The notes under the pieces were generated by a model. It was given only the letters and a program-made list of their open reading frames with translations, searched no databases and was not told the origin of the DNA. Shown here one piece after another: positions 60,327-64,000 of a DNA stretch of 64,000 nucleotides (position 1 is its first letter; each line of letters starts with the position of its first letter). The stretch lies in the NCBI RefSeq assembly GCF_036588685.1, contig NC_086376.1, forward strand, positions 56,071,166-56,135,165. Direction: 5' to 3'. This DNA comes from Mytilus trossulus (taxonomy: Eukaryota; Mollusca; Bivalvia; Mytilida; Mytilidae). The position numbers were made by a program, and so were the translations under genes.

Positions 60327-61160
60327 AAAACATGTATTGAGCATACAGAAGAGGTAAGTTGATTTAAACGACATTGACTGGCTAAGTAAACACCCCTGGC
60401 ATGTTCGGCTGTACCCCAAAGCGATAGTTATGCATTCAATATTTTCTGTTGTAGTTGAAACAGGTGGAAAGCGCCATTTGGGTTGCCGACCATCTTGGTT
60501 TCCGTGAGGTATTTTAGTTTTGATTTTTTTTACTTTTTTTATGTAATTAAAATTCTAAAAAAGGGATAAAGATCGGATTTAAAATTAGGACAGAAATGTA
60601 ATTAGTTGAAGCTTGACCTAGTTGGTTATACTGATAAACAAAAGATGAAAATTTTTGTATTTTATATAATTTTCTTCAAAATGAAAAGAACGAATTTTAG
60701 TCACATTATCCTGAATTTTATTTACCTAAATGCTACCATAATTTGCCACAAATTGTATTTTCGTATGCATATGTTATTGGTTCACTGCAAAACAGAGATC
60801 GCTCTTGATATTTCAGATACAAGTGAAAGAAATTACACCATTCAACAAGAAAATAATTTAATACTGACTAACAATTTACTGCAATTGATATACTGTTGAT
60901 ACACATCCTTTACGATATGTATTTCGAATGTTATACTTTTTATTGCAGGCTTACAAGCAGTTTTTATACAGTCATGGTAAAGATGTGGACTAGAATGTCG
61001 GATATCAAACATCATCATAGAATACCTTATAGCATCGTAGAGTGTACTACCAAGATCAACATTATCTGTACATTTATGCCTTTTTTGTTAAGGCAGTACT
61101 TTAAAACTGTTGATGTATAATGTTATACAATTGTTAATTAAAAGATTTTTCTCTATCATT
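60327..61160 (+). other. 3'UTR of copy 5 with intron and poly(A) signal
   Basis: Exon 3 ends at 60353 (AGAGAG-type end then GTAAGT). Exon 4 starts at 60949 after TATTGCAG with 'gcttacaagcag'. A variant ATTAAA signal is at 61137-61142. The open frames 60606-60899 and 60896-61120 fall in the UTR intron and exon and are not supported as genes. Confidence 0.65.
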
Positions 61161-62560
61161 GTTTCTGTTACATTTATTTTGCGCCAGGTAAACTTCGCAA
61201 TTAGAATAAATGTCCTGGTTTCATACAAATGAGTGAAATGTTGACAATATCACAATTATTCCAAGTTTGAAGATGTTTTATCAATGTCCACATTTCAGTA
61301 CAAAAGATTTTTGTATAGTTTACCGCCATTTTTGGAAGAAACAAATATAAAGACAAAATAAAATTGAGAATGGAAATGGGTAATGTGTCAAAGAGACAAC
61401 AACCCGACCAAATAAAAAAACAACAGCAGAAGGTCACCAACAGGTCTTCAATGTAGCGAGAAATTCCCGCAAGCGGAGGCGTCCTTCAGCTGGCCCCTAA
61501 ACAAATATATACTAGTTCAGTGATAATGAACCCCTTTTCATTGTTTAATCTTTTTCTTGTACAATAAAAAGTTGTGACGTTAAAAACGTATCAAACCATT
61601 TCTCAATAAAAATGCTTAAATTGCATAAAAACAAACCAACGAGTCCAACCTCAACGTTATTATTTACAAAGAAATTTTAACCAAACAATTTCTAAATAAT
61701 ATAACAATCAAAAGTTTACTAAATGATAAAATGGGGCAAAAAAAACCCACAATATTACAATAGTGCAGTACAATGCATCTAAATGTATCAAAGAAATACG
61801 AAAATGTAAAAAAATATAACTGATAAAACATACCAAACCGTTTATCAATGAAAAACACCATAGAACAAAACCCCTATAGCTAGCAATATACACAAATCGC
61901 AGAGAGAAATACTTTGATGCATTTAACCATTCAAAAGAGAGAAAATTCTAAAACATTAACTAAAATGTATATACTTTCGACTACATATGGTATGAATAAA
62001 CGATTTTAAGAAAAACAGCAACTAAACACCGCATTCCAAGGAAACTTCAAAATTGGCAAAAACGAAAGCTCAAACACATCAAACGGATGGAAAACAACTG
62101 TAATATTCCTGACTTGGTACAGTTATTTCCTTATGTAAAAAATGGTGGATTAACCCTGATTTTATAGCTAGCTTAACTTTTAACTTGTGTGACAGTCTCA
62201 CAGAATTCGTTACTAGTATATTGACAACAATGTGTGAGCAAAATAAAAGAGCAATAACCCGGTAAATCTCAAAACTTATCTTTTTCAGTTTCAGGTCCAC
62301 TAATTATTTCAGGCAATGAAACTCAAAGACATATGCAAGTAGTCCTTCTTAATACTGAATCAAATTTAAACACATTCAGCATACCGTTCAGAATTCAAAA
62401 GATGACACTTCATATAAAGTAAATGCTTATCATTTAATAAACAAGGAATTGAAATACAAAGACAATACACAGTTGTGACAAATCAAAAGCAGATTGTCAG
62501 GTACAATCAAAGTAAGATTATACATACACTAATTCAGAATACATTTTGGAAAAAAATTAT
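61161..62560. repeat. array tail and dispersed repeats
   Basis: 61201-61320 matches the tail after copy 4. 61357-61510 is the 'gtgtcaaagagacaacaacc' family (compare 166-285). 62060-62180 is the 'aacacatcaaacggatgg' family. The remainder has nothing I can name. Confidence 0.6.
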
Positions 62561-62567
62561 CTCTCAC

Positions 62568-62688
62568 CAACAGCAGGAGTGATGTCTTTTGATTAATTTT
62601 GCTTCATAGTATGGTAATAATTCAACAGAAAATGGAGCTCTATTGCCATATTGTTGTGCATTCTTATACCAAAGGTAAGCCAGGAGAT
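62568..62688 (-). other. possible isolated coding exon
   Basis: On the minus strand, a 121-bp stretch lies between a possible acceptor (GTTGAACAG) and a good donor (TGTTG|GTGAGAG). It is open in one frame with unusually protein-like composition for this AT-rich DNA: LAYLWYKNAQQYGNRAPF, then SVELLPYYEAKLIKRHHSC. I cannot name the protein. No neighbouring exon was found in the window. It could be part of a gene extending beyond the window or a gene relic. Confidence 0.3.
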
Positions 62689-64000
62689 CTGTTCAACGAA
62701 ACACGCGTAGCAGTGTATTTAAAGTGCGGATCCTGAAATACCATTTCCACTATATGGTATAAATTTTTAATGTAAAAAGATAAATAGAAAAACAAACAAT
62801 TGATGATTTTGGTTATAGAATAATAAATGATTAATCAAATGAAATGTTATAGTAGTAGACTCATGAAACAAATAAAAGTATTACAAGAAGAAGTCATTAA
62901 TTACAGAAAAAAAGTAGTAAGCATTGAGTGTTTTAAAATTTGATGTTAATCTATTAAATAGTTTAACCGTCCCTTCCTCAGGGAAAGTTGAAATTTGGTT
63001 ATTCTTTTTATATAAAATTATATGTGAGATGTGGAATGATTGTTTATGAGTCCACGTGTCAAAACATGTTATTGTCCTGAATGTGTTAAATGTTACTCCG
63101 TTTTCAATCGGTCAATTCAGTCCTAACTCAGTTGTGTTGCTTGTAGACCCATCTTATTGTAATTGAGTTGTATCAATAAAAAAAATGCCTATTCCGTACT
63201 GCATAACTAAATAGAAACTAGAGATAAGTTAACCCCTTTAATTTGCCATGCCAAAAACTGATAATCACAATACCAGGATTTTAAAACGTCCAATAACTTT
63301 TTTTTAACAGTACTATTTTCTTTTCGACAAGAGTATGTTTTGATTGAATAATGAAAATAAGACTTTATAGATGATCTTCTTATCACGAAAAAACATAGTC
63401 ATGTCTGGTTTTTTTTGTTCACAAAATACAATGGAACTTTATGCGCCTGTCATACAAGTGAGATGTTTCGCTAGCTATAAAACTAGATTTAATCCGCTGG
63501 GTTTTTTTTTGCATAAGAATAATTCAGGAATATGACGGTTATTCATTCAGTTCGTGTGTTTAATTTTTTGATTTTGCAATTTGACTACACGGACTTTTCG
63601 TTTTGAGTTTATCCAAGAGTTCAGTATTTTCATTATTTTATATGTTATAAATTAAAAGAATAAATAAAACTTACAGAAACAAAACTACAACACGAACACA
63701 TATCAATCAGATCTCATAGATTGTAACATACATATTGTGGTGTAGAAGAGGTAGATTTATAATGATGTAGACATACGGAGTAGTGATAACATGATATGAA
63801 AAAAGAAGGTGTAGTATGATTGCCAATGAGACAACTATCCACAAAATACCAAAATGACATAAACATTTACAACTATGACCATAGTTAAAAAAAATCTAGT
63901 TGTAACTAATTATAATTAGTCAACATTTTTTTCAAATTTCATCATAAATATTGTTTTATAGTGAAAGTCGGAATTCAGTCGCAAGTGATATCACACACTA
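62689..64000. other. unassigned stretch with dispersed repeat scraps
   Basis: About 63520-63640 is the 'cagttcgtgtgtttaa...agagttcagtattttcatta' family, and 63800-63880 the 'gattgccaatgagacaacta' family. No gene is visible. Confidence 0.5.

Overview
The window is AT-rich, intron-containing animal DNA. Its repeats (a core reading ACGAAACGCGCGTCTGGCG, blocks reading 'caatgagacaactctcc', 'cattcgtttgatgtgttt' and 'tcgggttgttgtctctttga', and Penelope-like reverse transcriptase scraps) are ones I associate with marine mussels (Mytilus or a close mytilid). That assignment is recognition from memory, not a database match.

Two kinds of real protein-coding gene are visible. (1) At 7507-12799 (+) lies a two-exon homeobox gene of the HMX/Nkx5 family. 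(2) Five copies of one small gene follow on the same strand, with start codons at 15041, 32198, 43065, 49811 and 58563. Each has a TATA-box promoter, a short non-coding exon 1, a coding exon 2 (172 coding nt), a coding exon 3 (62 coding nt) and a 3'UTR exon 4. Splicing gives a 77-residue precursor: a signal peptide of about 21 residues followed by about 56 residues that are Tyr/Asn-rich, cysteine-free and contain no Asp or Glu. All five copies encode the same protein apart from one Arg-to-Lys change in copy 5, although the DNA carries many synonymous differences. I do not recognise the family. Copies 3 and 4 sit on a recent duplication of about 6 kb (about 38915-45149 and 46365-51878); copy 5 belongs to an older version of the same unit.

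The rest is largely mobile and repeated DNA: a 2.9-kb element with terminal inverted repeats (20993-23911) that begins CACGGTG and is flanked by a perfect 5-bp duplication, as in the Transib/RAG transposon superfamily; a 3.15-kb inverted-repeat element (35695-38847) with TGTGCGCACA sites every 21-22 bp at both ends; a 5'-truncated LINE (about 28990-30635, minus) and a second LINE scrap; Penelope-like reverse transcriptase fragments at about 1486-2270, 18370-19745, 40070-40850 and 47640-48240; several palindromic MITE-like elements; a tRNA-derived SINE; and tandem repeats.

Layout: 0-7.5 kb repeats and unassigned DNA; 7.5-12.8 kb HMX gene; 13.8-16.7 kb copy 1; 17-31 kb transposon graveyard; 31.8-34 kb copy 2; 35-39 kb inverted-repeat element; 39-52 kb duplicated unit carrying copies 3 and 4; 53-58 kb small foldback elements; 58.3-61.2 kb copy 5; 61.3-64 kb dispersed repeats and one possible isolated exon.
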